A stretch of 64,000 nt of DNA from Symbiodinium sp. CCMP2592. Lineage: Eukaryota > Sar > Dinophyceae > Suessiales > Symbiodiniaceae. The translations under genes and the position numbers were made by a program. This document shows positions 21,990 through 35,404 of the stretch, piece by piece (position 1 is the stretch's first letter; the number at the start of each line of letters is the position of its first letter). The notes beneath the pieces are model-generated. The model saw only the letters and a list, made by a program, of their open reading frames with translations, did not search any database and was not told where the DNA came from. The stretch is taken from NCBI GenBank assembly GCA_905221615.1, contig CAJNDT010000146.1:137001-201000 (forward strand), in the 5' to 3' direction.

Positions 21990-24900
21990 GAAGTTCCCTT
22001 GGAACCACACCATGCCTCCCGAGTGGTTTCTTTTCTGCAATGGCCGAAGTGTGATTTTGATGTTGCAAAGGGGAGAAGGGTCTTTTGGTCTTTCAGTCCT
22101 GCTGGAGGCTCCTTTCTCGTGTGACTGTCCACTCCGTGCAGGCCGGCTCCTTTCAGAGTGGAGTTCGTCCACCCAGAGGCATGCGGCAAAAAGATGCAGC
22201 AGCTACTCTCTTTCGTTGTATCAGGGTCTCGACCCTGGCACCCTCACTTTACCGGTGTCGCTAGACAAGCTGCTTCGCTGACATACAAGAGATTCGTGGA
22301 ATGGCATCTCACCTTTCCGAATCTGAGTCTGCGCATCGTGCCTAAGCTAGGCCTTCTAGAAGCGGAAACCCTGCACCTCCAGGCGGTCGTAACGTTCCTG
22401 TTTGTCCGGATTGGTCTGTGTGCAGGGGATGACTGCAGTCGTGGACTGTATGGCTGACCTCTCAGCATGCTGTATCACTGTGTGCAGGAAGGTTAAGCGG
22501 CAGACCTGAAATGCTTGCGTGTTGATCATCCTTGAAGACGAAGCACATGGGTTTACGCTTTGGGTCTCACGGGCTACACTCCAAAAATCGCCCCGAACCA
22601 AGACCCAAGACCAATCAGACACCTTTTGCACCCATAGGCCGAGGTCAATCCCTACGTCTAAAAGTCTGCGGGTTGAGGGCGGCGGGTAGCAGTTGTTCTT
22701 ATCAATGCTTCACTTCACTCTAGCTAAGACACTGTATGTCAACCTCTGTGGCACAGAGGCTCCTAAACGAAGTGAGAGAGCGCAATACCAGACCCTTCGC
22801 TGAACCCGAGGACCCAACCACTATAAAGCCGTTCTTGTCTGTTGGTTATGTCATTGAGCAGCATGCCCAATTCGCTGCGACTCCCGACAAACTTACAGAC
22901 CCCACGAGCAGCATGCCCAATTCGCTGTGCCACTTTCTAGTATTAGAAAATGTGCTGCTAAACGAACAGCATGCCCCCTTTGGCTGCGGGGGCTCTTGTT
23001 CTCGTTAGGTGTGATGCCCGGAGTGTTATGGAATCGCACAGGGTATGGCAGGGTTGCTTTGTACAACTTTACGGACACATAAGGACACTATAACTAGAGT
23101 GCAGACCCACGGATCAGGGATATTGCTATAACTCCATCCGTTGAAGCACTGCAGCAGCATGTTTCTTTTTTGCACATCCCTTGCCATATCAATGTGAATT
23201 GTAGATTGGCTGACACAGGTGCGAAAGGTCCCTGAACTCCACCGCGTGGAGAGGACCTTGATTCTGCGTGCTGGCATCGCCGTCCTGCCGGTAACGCCGG
23301 ATCACCGCATTTCACTGCCGACGGGTGATACGGCAACTCGTCTCTTGTTTCAGGCTTTGAGCGGTTTACAGAATTCAAGTGGCTATAGGTATTGGTGATA
23401 AACGCGCTCAGAACCTGCAAGCATGCGACCATTGTCCCGCAGTTGTGATTTAGCGGGTAGCATGCAAGTAGCACCAGGTAGTTTCGTGGAAGCTTGATGC
23501 TGCTTTCAGGTGCCGGCTGACACGCTTCGCGTCGGTCAGGAGGTCATGGTGCAAAACACGCGAACCCAACTGACCAGCATTGAGCTGAGCTCTGTGCCTG
23601 TCAACGTCTTGAAGCTGGCCTTCGCCCCTTGACCGGTATGGTCAGTGTGCACCTGAGGGCTGATCTGAATTTGTTGACCATGATTTGGACAAACCGTTGT
23701 AGTATCATGGTAGCATTCATTCAGGTAATCACCCGCACCTTTAGCGGGACCCGAATCGTGAACCCGCCTAGTAGGAGTATGGTTGCACTTGCACTGTTTG
23801 TTCAGCATTTTCAGTTTGGCTGAACCCAGCGGACCCAGCGCCGGGATCTCTTCCAACAATGATTTTGTGTGCGTACAGACCCAATATGCCCCAATTACCT
23901 GCCTCAATCCGTAACCAAACGCCAATGCTAAGACAAGCAGCCCCCTGGACCATTCGTCATGATTCCGCGCCTGGCTGTGCGAGAGCGAGTCGTAACCCAT
24001 AATAGCAAAAGATCCTACAGAACCCTACACAGCCCCACTGATGCTTTTGAAAACCCCTCGGGATCTCTCTCGCGCGCTCAGGATCCGGACTTGCCTGTGG
24101 AGGTCTTGGTGCCCCCGCCCGCCATCCAGTCTAAGGGAGCTGCGAAGAAGGCCGTTATCCCCCAACCTTATAAACTTTGAGCATCAGAGTCCGTGGTTTC
24201 AATGACTGTAGCAACAATCTGAACAACTATATTCATAGCAAAAGTGCATACAGTCATACATTTCAAAAACATACGTTAACCATCGGTAGTTGCAACACCT
24301 GCCAGAATGTGTCCGCCCTAGCATGTCGAGGCTTATGTTGTGGGTGTTGAAGGCTTGGGTTTCGGCAGCCTTGGGAGGCCCTGCGTCGCAGCCTGGTGGG
24401 GCGTCGTGGAAGTTCGGAGGAGCCCAGCATCCCCGACACGGAGGCGGAATACCAGGACTAGGTCTCTTGAACTGAGGGGATCCCCCAAAAGGAGGCGAAA
24501 CTGGGGGGGGTGGGGGGTGAACGATCACTATCCATATCCCCTTAGAGTCCCTCAACTTATACTTAAAGTTAGGCCAAGCTCTGAAATTGGTAGACCGGAA
24601 ACGTAAGTGGGCCTCTATATTGCTCTTCTTTCCGGTGCTGTTTCTTGTTGTTTGTTCTTTGCAAAATTTCGGGCGAAGTCTATAATGCGTTGTTTAGCTC
24701 AAAGATTTATTTTTGGTTTGCAGTGGCCCTTTCTGCTAATGGCCAATCTTAAGTAAGTAAAGGATGAGGAACCTAGACTCTCAACCCCAAGACCGTGGAG
24801 GGTACCCATACAAGAAACTTGGAACCCTATCCCCCCAAACCTTAAACCCAAACTTCATAAACCCTTCTCTAAATTGGTCAATCTCACCCAGACTCCGAAA

Positions 24901-27900
24901 ATCCCAGAGGCCAAACCAAGCTTGCGAGGGTCAGGGGGGTCGGACAACGTACTTTTCAGGTCACCGGCGAATTACCCCCAATACCCTGGTGCCATTGGTA
25001 AGGCCCCTGAAGTACAGGATTGAGGGTTTGTTTCGATGGCTTCAAGGCTTCAAGTGTTGAGCTTTGCGCTTTGGAAGAGCCGGATCAAGGCTTGCAAGGG
25101 TACATCTCCTGCAGAGAATCAAAGGTAGATGGGTCGTTGTTTAGCAAAGACGCTGTGGGTGCCGAATGGTTTTGAGAACGGAGGGTTGTCTTTGTTGAAT
25201 GCTGAATTTGCAGCAGCTGTGACTCGAATTTATTGAATCACGTGAAATGGGTGTTCAGCAGAACGGAGGGACATGGGGCACAATAAGCATAATACTTGAT
25301 GAGATTTGATCCTAACCGATGCCTCTGGGGGAAGTCCCCATAATTCAGCTCTGGGCTGTCGCCAGAACGGCTGCATCATTTCAACAATTTCAGTCGAACG
25401 ATTCTGCTGGCTTTTCTCTCTCTGCCTTGACCAATCTGGCTGAAAACCTTGTCGCGAGACGTACTATAAACCTTTACATACGCGAACCGGTGAAGCCTCA
25501 GATCCTTAATAAAATGTGCAGCAACAAGAACTCGACCGCAGAGAATCCCTAAAGTTGCCGAGCCAGTAAAGGGAGAACGGCCAAGTGTGCACAGATGACG
25601 CATACTAGTTGCATCCGACGATCTTCCGTGTCATCTTGTGCCCGAGCCAGGACATTCGAAGTTTTGAAAAGGACTTGCAGCGCACGCCGCCCGCTTTATG
25701 TCTCGCAAGGGTCCGAAGACCACGGTGTAGGAATAATTCTTTCTGCCTTGCTGGACCCAATGCTGGGCTGTTGTGCCTCTTATCCGCCTTAGATGCCAGG
25801 CGTCCACCTGAGCTGCTTGCATGCTCCTGTACAGTACAATTGCTGGACGCGGCGCAGAAGGCGCCGCTTCTCTAGCCTCTCTCCACCCGAGGACCTGTGT
25901 GGATCGTGAAGAGTTTGTAGGACTCCATGACAATGAAGGTCGCAAGTGTGCCGGGGAGCAGAGGCTGCGGCTGGCAAGGAGGTTTAATATCCTTTGTGCC
26001 AGAAAAGTTGTGTCCAAGACCTCGAGGAGTCCCCAACTTGCCCCAGTCATCCTGCAGACAGTGTGCAGATTGAAGACCGCATCGCTGAGGTACTGCTCCG
26101 AGATGAGGCCTTGCTGATCTGCTGAGACGGTACTATGCCGACGTAGGAGTTGCTCCAACGTGGCATCTCTTACGAGAGACTTATTAATGCAAGCTCAGAG
26201 ATGTCCCTACATCAAGGGGCAGAGAGTTTAGTATGGAACATCAACGACCATCAGCTTCCTGCAAATGTTTGAAGAATTTGATTTCCACTGCTGCTTACTA
26301 CTTACTTGAGATGAAACCTGAAACCGGACAAAACCTACCCTACGCTTGTAAAGGCCCGAGCAACCCTGAGCCCCAAGTCCAAAGGTATGCGCTATGCCTA
26401 AGCTTGCTTTCCGAAATCGGAATCCTTGTACAGGAGTCTCCGACGGCCAGTTTCGATGCAGGGTAGCGCAGGGCATGACCAGGAGGGCCTGCCTGAGGAA
26501 ACATGTGCATGTCATCGCCTAGCCTGCTACAGTCACGAGCGAGATACTTCAGGAGCGCTTATCGTCTTTTGAACTTCCCAAATCTTGCCGTGCTTGTGCA
26601 TAGTTTTTGGCCCAAACCGTCTAACACGGGCGCACCGGGCCCATCGCCGGGCACGACATCCTGCTCCTCTGGCTTTTGTTGTCAGGTTTCGGTCGGCTGA
26701 AATCAGAATTGGCGCCCCCACAGCAAGAAGTATAGAGCGTCGCTAGGTGACTGATGGACCGGCTCCGCCCGCATGAGCTATTTGAGCTTGCACCAGACAA
26801 GTGCTGTAGGTGCTGCTTAGGACCGTACCAGGTGCAGGTGGTTCAGCACCTCGTTTTGAGCACGCAGGTGGGACCGTAAACCCATCTCCGCAAAAGCTCG
26901 TCCATTGGAATCCATACAGGTGGGGGCCTAAAGTCTGTAGGAGGGTGGAGTGTTTCGGATAGGAAAAAGTTAGGAAAAAGTGTCGAGATGCTTCTTGATG
27001 CGTCAGATGTTTCTGTCAGATCCGGAGGCGTTGCCGACGATCGCAGATTGAGCAAAATTTGATGCAAACTTCCTGTACATTAGGCGACGCAGTTCGCCTC
27101 CAGACTTGCAGTCGCTTGGTCTCGCTTCCAACAATCCTTCTGCCATTGTCGTCATGCTCCTGCTTCCTTTCTCGGCACAGTCATGCGAAAGGCGATGATA
27201 AAGCTATTGGTGTAGAGAAGCACAAGAACAGCTTTTGCGAACGTGGTTCACAGCCTGAGCCTGACTTCAACTAGTACCTGATGCGAGGCCGAAGCCATCA
27301 ACACAGATGATTCAGGCCTTCTTTTCAGAAGGAACACGAACAGAGCGCTGCTGGGGCGAGTTGCGTTGGACCAGTCGTCCCACATCCGTGCGGCCACAGC
27401 GCAGTCCCTGCTTGACTTGTCGCATTCGTTGCAGTCGATGTTCACGCCTTTCTGTGTTTACGATTTGGGGAAACCAGCCCAAGTGCATGCTGGCAACTGT
27501 TCGAAATGCCCATTCCAAGCGCCAAAGATACATGCTTGATCCGGTACAAAGGATGAGATGAAGCTCGGAATCTGCTTTCACTTCGAAGCCTTCGATGAGA
27601 TATCTTGAAAACGGCCGAATACGCAGGCAGTGTGCATTTGGGGAGTATTTGGGGCCTTTGCCGCATCTGCACGGCCGCAATTGAGCATGCAGTTACCTGC
27701 AGTAAGACTGCCCTTGTTTGAATGCTTGACATTGGGCCTTCGCTGCAGTCCCTTCTCCAGCTTTCTTTCGCCTACTTGGCAAAACTGCTCCCCGGCACCC
27801 AAAAGATCCATGATCAAGGACGCTCACCTACAGGGCCATGGCTCGCAGGTTCGCCCTGCACCACAGATGACTTGACAAGCTTGTAGTGGCCATTTCTCAG

Positions 27901-30470
27901 CGGTCGGTGCACTGTAGCTCCAACGTGTACTGTGCCGGAGGCCGGGCCTAAGCATTGTGGTGGCTTTCTTTGGTAAGCCTGCATGCGAGAAAGCAGCCAA
28001 AGCTTGGCAGTCGCATCGTGGCAGTTGCGCAACCAGCTGACGCTGCGACACTGTGCCCTGAAGCCTCAGGCCTTGATTTTTGTTGCAGAGTTGGGCCATG
28101 GGCCTTGTAGGAAAGCCTTGACCGAGAGCAGTTGCTCGCAGGTGCACCGCTCACAAGAGTCGCTTGACAAGCTGTACGCATGCTTAATCCGGTTCATATC
28201 TTCAGACACTGCCATGAGGCTTGTCACGCATTACTTGACTGCCCTCTCGCAGCATTTTGTCACGAATATACGGGCAAGGGCGTGCGTGTGTCCGAGGAGG
28301 CGTGCGCCAGTTCCGCGTGAAGGTAGCGGCAAGGAGCACCTGGTCATACCGTCTCCAACATGCCCGGAATTCGCTACTCCTGATCTCCGGAATCTCAGTT
28401 GACAGCTTCGTCGGGGCTTGATGGCGACTGTGTGAGAGCTGCCACGCAAAACGGAAACATCGCCAAGGTGCGGTTTGAGCCCCAATGTCGTTCACCGTGA
28501 CTAGCAGCAACATGCAGCCCAGCAACATGTCTGGCAAGGCCAGCTGAAACAAAGTCCGCGACAATCCTACAAAGTTTGATCGAGACCATGTTCGTCCCTG
28601 CCGAGGCCGAACTCAACAGAGGACAGCCTACATTCCGGCCTTGAGCAAAGTGGTGGCGCAATCCATGCTACGAAGCTCTGGGCTGCGTGGAAAGTCTGCG
28701 CTGCTGGCGGACAGTCGCAGATTTCTAGTCCGGCATCACGAGCAGAAGGAGAAGTGCCGCCCAGCTCAGGGGTGCTTTTCTATCGTCTCGCTTCCTTCCG
28801 GGAGCTTGCGAGGCCACCACGGCTCTGAAGCGGCCGAATGGGGGTCTGGGTTCTTCCGTGATCTTGATGTTCTAGGGAATCATGTCCGAGAGTTGTAGAC
28901 GCCCCGGTGGCGGGGAATGGCCATGTTGCGAGGGAGGGGAAGCTTGTAAGGTGGTTCGGAAAGCCCTTATAAGGGTGAGGGCAGCCTTTCAGCCCTGAAT
29001 CTGAACTTGCTTGGCCTCAGGGTTGGCATGGGAAGGGTTAAATTCGGACCTCTCTCTTTGCATTCGGGATCGTGTCTTCTCGTGTCTCAGTCCCAGATTG
29101 ACTCTGTTAGCAATACCAAAGTAATTACTCAGCCAGTGCCGGCTCAGTCTGAGTCTGGACTTCGACGCCGCGATGACTGCCAACATGCCGGCAAAGCTCC
29201 TATTTCCGGCACGGTGCGCTGCACACCACGCATTTTCGGACAGAAGATCTGTGCTCGTGTCTCTGCTGGGTGCGCTTTGGGAACGGAAGTGTTGCAGACG
29301 GTTACGCCCAACGAAGCCTTGCCTCGCAGAACGCCCTCGTGACCTCTGCGTAGTGGCCATGTATTGGTCTCAGCAGCCTGGTACTGCGCCACATCTTCCC
29401 ACAGAGGCAGGGTACCGACTGCAAACCGTAAAGTAGAGGCTGCGCAGGTGGAGGTTCAGCGGTTGCTTATAACACGACTGCATAATGCAATAATGCATGT
29501 GTGTATAGATGTATACACATGCATCTGCATGAACCTGCTTGAAGATACCATTCGCATTTTCTGGATAGTCTATGGAGCTGTTTGAAGTGCGAGTTGCTCG
29601 TAGTCTCACGGCGACCTGACCCGTTCGAACAGGCATGGTTTGCTTTCCTTCGGGCTCTATGGTTTTGAGCTGTGACCTTTAAATCTTGCGATACGAGATG
29701 CCATGTTCCCAACTTCAACACAGCAGGAAAGCACTGTTCTTTGGCCTCCAAATGTACTGTCCCTTCTCAAACATCTATCGAATCATTCTGGCTGTGGTGT
29801 TCGATCCTGACTGCTGCAGGCTTGGGACATCTACCGCGGCCTTGAAGGGCTGCGAGAGCTCGGTATAGAAGTGAGAGCTGGTTTTAAGCCCAAGGCGGCG
29901 CGCTTGTGACAAAAGAAGCGAAGGTAGCTTCCCACAAAGTCACAAAGTCTCTCTGCCTCCCTTTCCGCTTGTCTCCGTGTGCACGCGTGTCCGTGTATCC
30001 GTCTGAGTATGAGTTTATATTCAGTATAAGTGTATCCACAATGTGAATCGTAATTAGGCATGTGGACACTTACCCGATATACCTGATAAGCCCGATAAAC
30101 CCTGAACACCCGAGAAGGCCGCTAAACCAAGAAATCCATACCAGCCCGACAAACCCGATAAACCCGCAAGCAACATAACCCAGAAATCCCGACCGAAGGA
30201 CAGCCCAGGGGTTGAGGAGTCATTGCTTGAAATTCGCAGGCGCCTTCTCAACCCTCGCATGCCCCCAATCAGCCCAGCAGTCAGCTCTGTTGGCGAAGGC
30301 ATCTCAACCCGCCACCTCCGGAGCTTCTGGCCTGCCGACTGAGACCCTTTGATCCTTTCAACTGGACATGGGACATTGTACCCTATTTCGGCTCGGTTGA
30401 AGCGTGTTTGGTTCTTGCACTGCGCGGGCTGCTGACGCCTTCCTCCGCCAGAGGCGCCGGGTCCTCGTCT
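21990..30470. other. Gene-poor block
   Basis: No convincing gene was found on either strand. It contains a short direct repeat (GAGCAGCATGCCCAATTCGC at 22857 and 22907), a G8TG6 run near 24503-24518 that could form a quadruplex, and scattered telomere-like words, thinner than in 1832-19216. Several frames of 100-175 codons (for example minus 25631-26158) lack domain features and overlap each other in opposite directions. Confidence 0.5.
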
Positions 30471-30477
30471 TGCGGCT

Positions 30478-30492
30478 CTCTCTCTCTCTCTA

Positions 30493-30545
<53 letters not shown>

Positions 30546-30571
30546 ATCTCTCTATCTCTCTCTCTCTCTCT

Positions 30572-30611
<40 letters not shown>
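30478..30611 (+). repeat. Long (CT)n tract
   Basis: About 130 bases of CT with rare TATC, CGC and TTT interruptions, similar in make-up to the tracts at 4477 and 35281. Confidence 0.95.
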
Positions 30612-30612
<1 letters not shown>

Positions 30613-33600
30613 ATCTCTCTAACTATGTCTCATTCTCGTCTGAAAGTTTCATGAAGATGCAAAAGTGAGAATGCATTTCAGGGCACTACTTTTCGTTGGA
30701 TGAAAGGTCTTCTTTCGTCACACATTTTAAGCCGGAAAGCGGTTCTGCGGCTCAGGCCATGGGGCTTCAGGCCTAAATTTCTTTAGGCCTCGAGATCCGA
30801 GGGTTTGGGGCTTTTGAGGGTTCTTCAGGCTTTTGAGTTTTTGTTCGGTTGCTTAGGCTTCTTGCGGTTTGGGTTTTCTTGGATTAGGCGTTGCGCTCTC
30901 AAAGGCTCGGGAAGCCGGGAAGCTTTCATTCTTGAAGTTCTCCGTTCTACCTTTAGCTCTGGCTAAATCTGGTTAAAACCATGCCAATCTGACTTATCAA
31001 TACCTGTGGCTTTGCAGGCGGGCACGACACCGAGCACTAAACCCTTTTGATTTGCAAAAAGATATTTGTCAACTTACAGTTAGCAATACATAGACGTACA
31101 TCCGAAAGCCGTCCGCCCTCCCAAGTCACCCTAGAGCTTGGAGATGCAGAGTTCAGAAGGCGAGGGCTGCTGGGTGTGCAGGGTATTGGATTCCCTGCAG
31201 GACCAGACTTTCAACTTGCAAGTGCACCTGGCAACCCAATCCTACCGTAAAGTGTGCTTTTCGGGTTTCTCATGGTTTCTCTAGAGCGCTGCGCAGGAAG
31301 CACTCATGGGTTGGTAGACGTATACAGAAACTGCGATGCCACCTTAGCTATGTCCGTAAGTACAAAGTTGCCTGATCCCGCAAGTAGATCTTGAGGCATT
31401 TGCTGTGGGAGTTGTTGGGGATGCTGTATGTACCCTCAAGCCTTGTTTCCTCGTCAAATCTAAAGCTGCAAGACGCTGACTTCTTTTCATCCTTTGATCA
31501 CTAATTCTGAAGTGTTGTCTGCAAAAGCCGCCAAGGTCGGCCTGTGCCCAGCCATGGCCCGAACCTCGACCATAGGGCAAAACCGTGAGAGTTTGCATTT
31601 CGGGCTGTTTGATGATGACGGTGCCGTCGATTATGAAGCTGATGATCGCGCTGCTGATGATGACGACGATGATGACAATGATGACGTGGGCAGAGGTTTT
31701 GGGTGCTTAGATTTCATGGCGCTCGCAGAAGGTATAGGCCCGAGGGATTCTCCGGCTCCAAGACTTGGCATTCCACGCTGCAGAGGCTCTGTGCTGTGGG
31801 CTTAGGCTGAATCTCTGAATATGCCGAGCACTGAGAGCTTCAACTCTGCTTGCGAAGGTGAAGAAGCTCCGCAAGAGGGAAAACAGAAAGCGCGGACGCC
31901 AGGAAAGACTTTCGTTTGGACCAGTAACCTGATGGGTCTTTCGCCAGAATTCACGAGGGCGGGATTTGGTTGCGGTTACATGTGCCAACTGCAGGGGGCA
32001 AATAGGGCTTCAGCATTCGGACGTTGTATTCGATCGTCTTTTGCGTGTGCGTTTCGATTCCCGCTCTCCCCGCCCTAAGCCTGAAGCTTTCCTCCCACTA
32101 TTTGGCGGCAGTTTTACTATACATATCAAAATCCCATGCCTATCTGCGCTCACATGCCCGGCATGACTTACTACATGCCCACTACACTTGAACCTCGATA
32201 CTGCGCCCCACAAGGCTCGCCATTGTGCAGCAGGAGAAGATCAAAAAGAGGCCACAGAAGGGGCAAGTTTGTCTGCGGAAGTGAGGAGTTGGCAAGCAGT
32301 TTCACAGTTTCAATGTGAATGTTGTAGCAAACTTGAAAACTTCAGTTCACGTGTGCTTGGTTTGCATGCTTTCGGTGTAGCCTTATTGCAATGTGTTTGG
32401 CAGTGTGCTTGGGTCCTTGGCCGCTTTGCCTGTCACATCACGCATTGTTTCTCGTGGCATGTGCGTTCGAAATGGTAGCTGAGTTCGTGGACCCCAAGCA
32501 ACCTCAGCGAGACTCCGGAACCCCTCACTCCAGAATCCTGTATGTATCCAGGAACTGATCAGATTTCAATAATACACTTGATGCTATGGAACACCATGCA
32601 TGCATACGGGCATGCAGGCACGCATTTCGACATCGACATAATATAGACAAACACATGCACACCTACGTACCTCGTATACTACATACTTAAGCGCGTAGTT
32701 ACATGCATACTGCATACTCATACATACATGCTCAGTTACATGCTGACATCCCTGCACACACATACATACTGATTTGGAAGACCCCTACCACAACCCCACT
32801 GCGCAGGTTGCGGGACAAGCGTGAGGAGCATGGTCTGTCCGCACCATCAGCCGGGCACTCATTGGAGCTTAGACATGCGCATGGCTTACATTCCCGACAT
32901 CTTTGCTGAAAACCCCTAACCTCAAATCTGAGGCGACACGCCACGACAGTGAAGCATGCTTTTTCCCCCTGTTCCGGCTTCGTTGATCATGTCTCCAGGA
33001 TGAATGGTTTTCGCGGAGTCGAGAAATTTCTGTTGAGGCCGGGCAGAGCTTCGCACACATCAAGAACAAGCTCGGTGCTGAGCTTGCCAGAGACAGATAT
33101 TTAGTTGAATCGGTTCATTGACTTTCACTTGTACATTGACAATATATGATAGTCGTTAGTGTCGTTGTTCAGTTCGTGTCCACCATCTTGCCTAACTTGC
33201 CTATACATACCCACTGCCACCATGCCCGGCTGCTCGGTTTCCATGGCTTTACTGTGCCATCTCAAACTGTGTGCTGCCACGGTTATGTTTTGCTGGCTCG
33301 TTTTTTCGATAGGATACCCGACGAATGACTCTGCAAGACCGCAGGCTGAGGTCGAGGAAATCTCCAGGGCTTTAAGTACTAGTTAGACTGTTAGACGAGT
33401 GTTTCCGGTTTATTACAATATGTCTCTATGGGCACTATACAGGTATATGATTACTACTTTTTCTCATCCCTTCAGCACCAGAGTCGTTTAAACCAAAACA
33501 ACCAACAGCTCGCAGCCGATGCTTAAGGCAGAAGCGATCTCAGATGGTCTCCCTGATGAGACAGGACTGTCTGGGAGTCAAGAGGTCTACGGGTCGTTGA

Positions 33601-33745
33601 TTCACAGCTCGGCGAAACTAACCATCGTTGTCTTGTTCTGCAGACTTCGGACGAACCTTCGCCAGAATGCTGCCGCAGGATAAGAAGAAGCAGAAGGCTA
33701 AGGCGCGGTGGTGATGCCAAATGACCGTCGGACTTACCCACGAAG

Positions 33746-33785
33746 GTAGGGTTTAGGGTTTAGGGTTAAACCCTATAAACCCTAG
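33746..33785. repeat. Inverted telomere-like junction
   Basis: Two and a half G-strand units (AGGGTTTAGGGTTTAGGGTT) are followed directly by C-strand units (AAACCCTATAAACCCTAG). This is the same relative orientation as a head-to-head telomere fusion, in miniature. Confidence 0.75.
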
Positions 33786-34234
33786 TTCTTGCACGTAAGG
33801 TGACATCAAGGTAGGCTAGTTGTTCAGGCTCGGCCATGGAGTTGTCTCGAGGGCATAGGGCAGGAGTGAAGTTGCTCTTCAGGATGCGCCAGAGCACAGG
33901 TCCGGGATCCTCACAAGTGAAGCAGAAGAAGCCCTGAAGGAACCTTATAGATCATTATAGCAAAGTAGGCAGAAGTTCTCACAACAGGAAGAGTACACAT
34001 CAAGTTCAAAAACGATCCTTAGATCCTTGTATTTGAGTCGTCCAAACCTACACACCCCAGGTCGCCCCATCAACACAGGGGCCGCAACCCTAAAAAGGTC
34101 GGTACCAGACTTGAAGACTTAACGGCAGTAATTAACTAGAATTGTCGGTATAAGTACTCATAACTTCAATAAGAAGGGACGACCTCTAACACTTCTTACT
34201 ATAAGTCCCTTTAGGGCCCAGGAAAGCCCTACAG

Positions 34235-34324
34235 TCTCGCGTGGATGGCAAGGTGCGGCGTGCCCGCAAGGAAGCCGAAGCCAGAGGTGAAGAGGCCACC
34301 TGCGGCTCCGGTGCCTACTTCTAG
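34235..34324 (+). CDS. Candidate terminal exon, Arg/Glu/Ala-rich
   Basis: After CCCTACAG the phase-0 reading is SRVDGKVRRARKEAEARGEE followed by ATCGSGAYF and TAG. The charged-helix composition and AG boundary fit a last exon. Upstream exons were not found. Product unknown. Confidence 0.4.
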   Translation, partial: SRVDGKVRRARKEAEARGEEATCGSGAYF

Positions 34325-34589
34325 GCTTCAGGCCACATTCTATAGTTAAGCGATCTTTAAATTACGGGTCGTAGCCTCCAGATAAGTGGTATCTTTAAGT
34401 GTTATATCCTATAATCAGGGGTACTGCGACGATTAAAAACAAAGAGGTTGAAGGGCTTTAACACACTTGTTCGTATGGCTTGGGGTTACAGGCACTTCGC
34501 TGGTTCTATGCGAGGAGAATGAGGGCTACAGGTGCAGGGTCTTCGAGCAGGTCGGGTTTCGGTTGTGGGTTGTATACAGGGTCTATGAG

Positions 34590-34618
34590 TTTATTAGGGT
34601 TTAGGGTTTAGGGTTTAG
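34590..34618 (+). repeat. Telomere-like TTTAGGG array
   Basis: Four near-perfect TTTAGGG units on the G-rich strand, interstitial. Confidence 0.85.
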
Positions 34619-35280
34619 GCAGAGTGTAGGGTAGACATACGAATTAGTTTGGCAGGTTGATTTTAGGTCGATTGGGGTTTGCCCCGAGGCTTGTGGGCCC
34701 AGGCCCCGTCACTGGACCCTGAAGGATCAAATCCAAAGCCACACTGCCACACAGCACACATAATGCCGAAACAAAAGCATCAGAAGAATGCGCAGGGTGC
34801 GGTTTCATTTTGCAAAGGGAGGGAGAGGGAGAGGGAGAGGGAAACAGAGCGAGAGGTAGAGGTTGTGCAGCCAGCCAGGTCCAGCGGCAAGAGCCCAGAA
34901 GCATCGACAAGATGCGGGAGTGCGGCACCCGTGGCGTTAGCAGGTTTAGTGTAGGTTTCGGATTGCTGAAGCAAAGCGGGATTTCCTTGGGGAGGAGGGC
35001 ATACTTCAATTGGAAGAGGTGCATAGACCGGGGTGCTTGCCTGGGAAGCAATTCAGAAAGCCTGAAACTTAAACTCTCGCCGGGATTGTCCGGATGTGAG
35101 CGCCGAAAACCTAAACCCTGAACGTCCGAGAAATCCTTAGCCTGCTTAAGGGCCGATGAGACCATCGTCCCAGCGGAGGACAGCGAGGCGCAGTGCTGGT
35201 GATGAGCGTTTCTATTCTGACGGCTCAGGCCTCATTCAGCTAAACCCCGTCCTGAATTAAGTATGAGTAACGGTGTTCCG

Positions 35281-35306
35281 TCTCTCTCTCTCTCTCTTCT
35301 CTCTCT

Positions 35307-35402
<96 letters not shown>
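35281..35402 (+). repeat. Long (TC)n tract
   Basis: About 120 bases of TC with two early TTC interruptions. Frames through it give meaningless SerLeu/ArgGlu polymers. Confidence 0.95.

Positions 35403-35404
<2 letters not shown>

Noticed and set aside
21495..22172. Minus-strand polyvaline frame of 225 codons
   Set aside because: Produced by the (CAC)n microsatellite; flanking residues are not protein-like.
22857..22928. Two copies of GAGCAGCATGCCCAATTCGC as a transposon footprint
   Set aside because: The 50-base offset and absence of inverted ends fit a simple local duplication.
30404..30668. Ser-Leu repeat proteins over the CT tracts (also at 4463 and 35273)
   Set aside because: Dinucleotide repeats lack stops in all frames, and there is no domain on either side.
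32040..32075. tRNA-like B-box (TTTCGATTCCC)
   Set aside because: The flanking bases do not pair into a T-arm and no A-box or acceptor stem is present.
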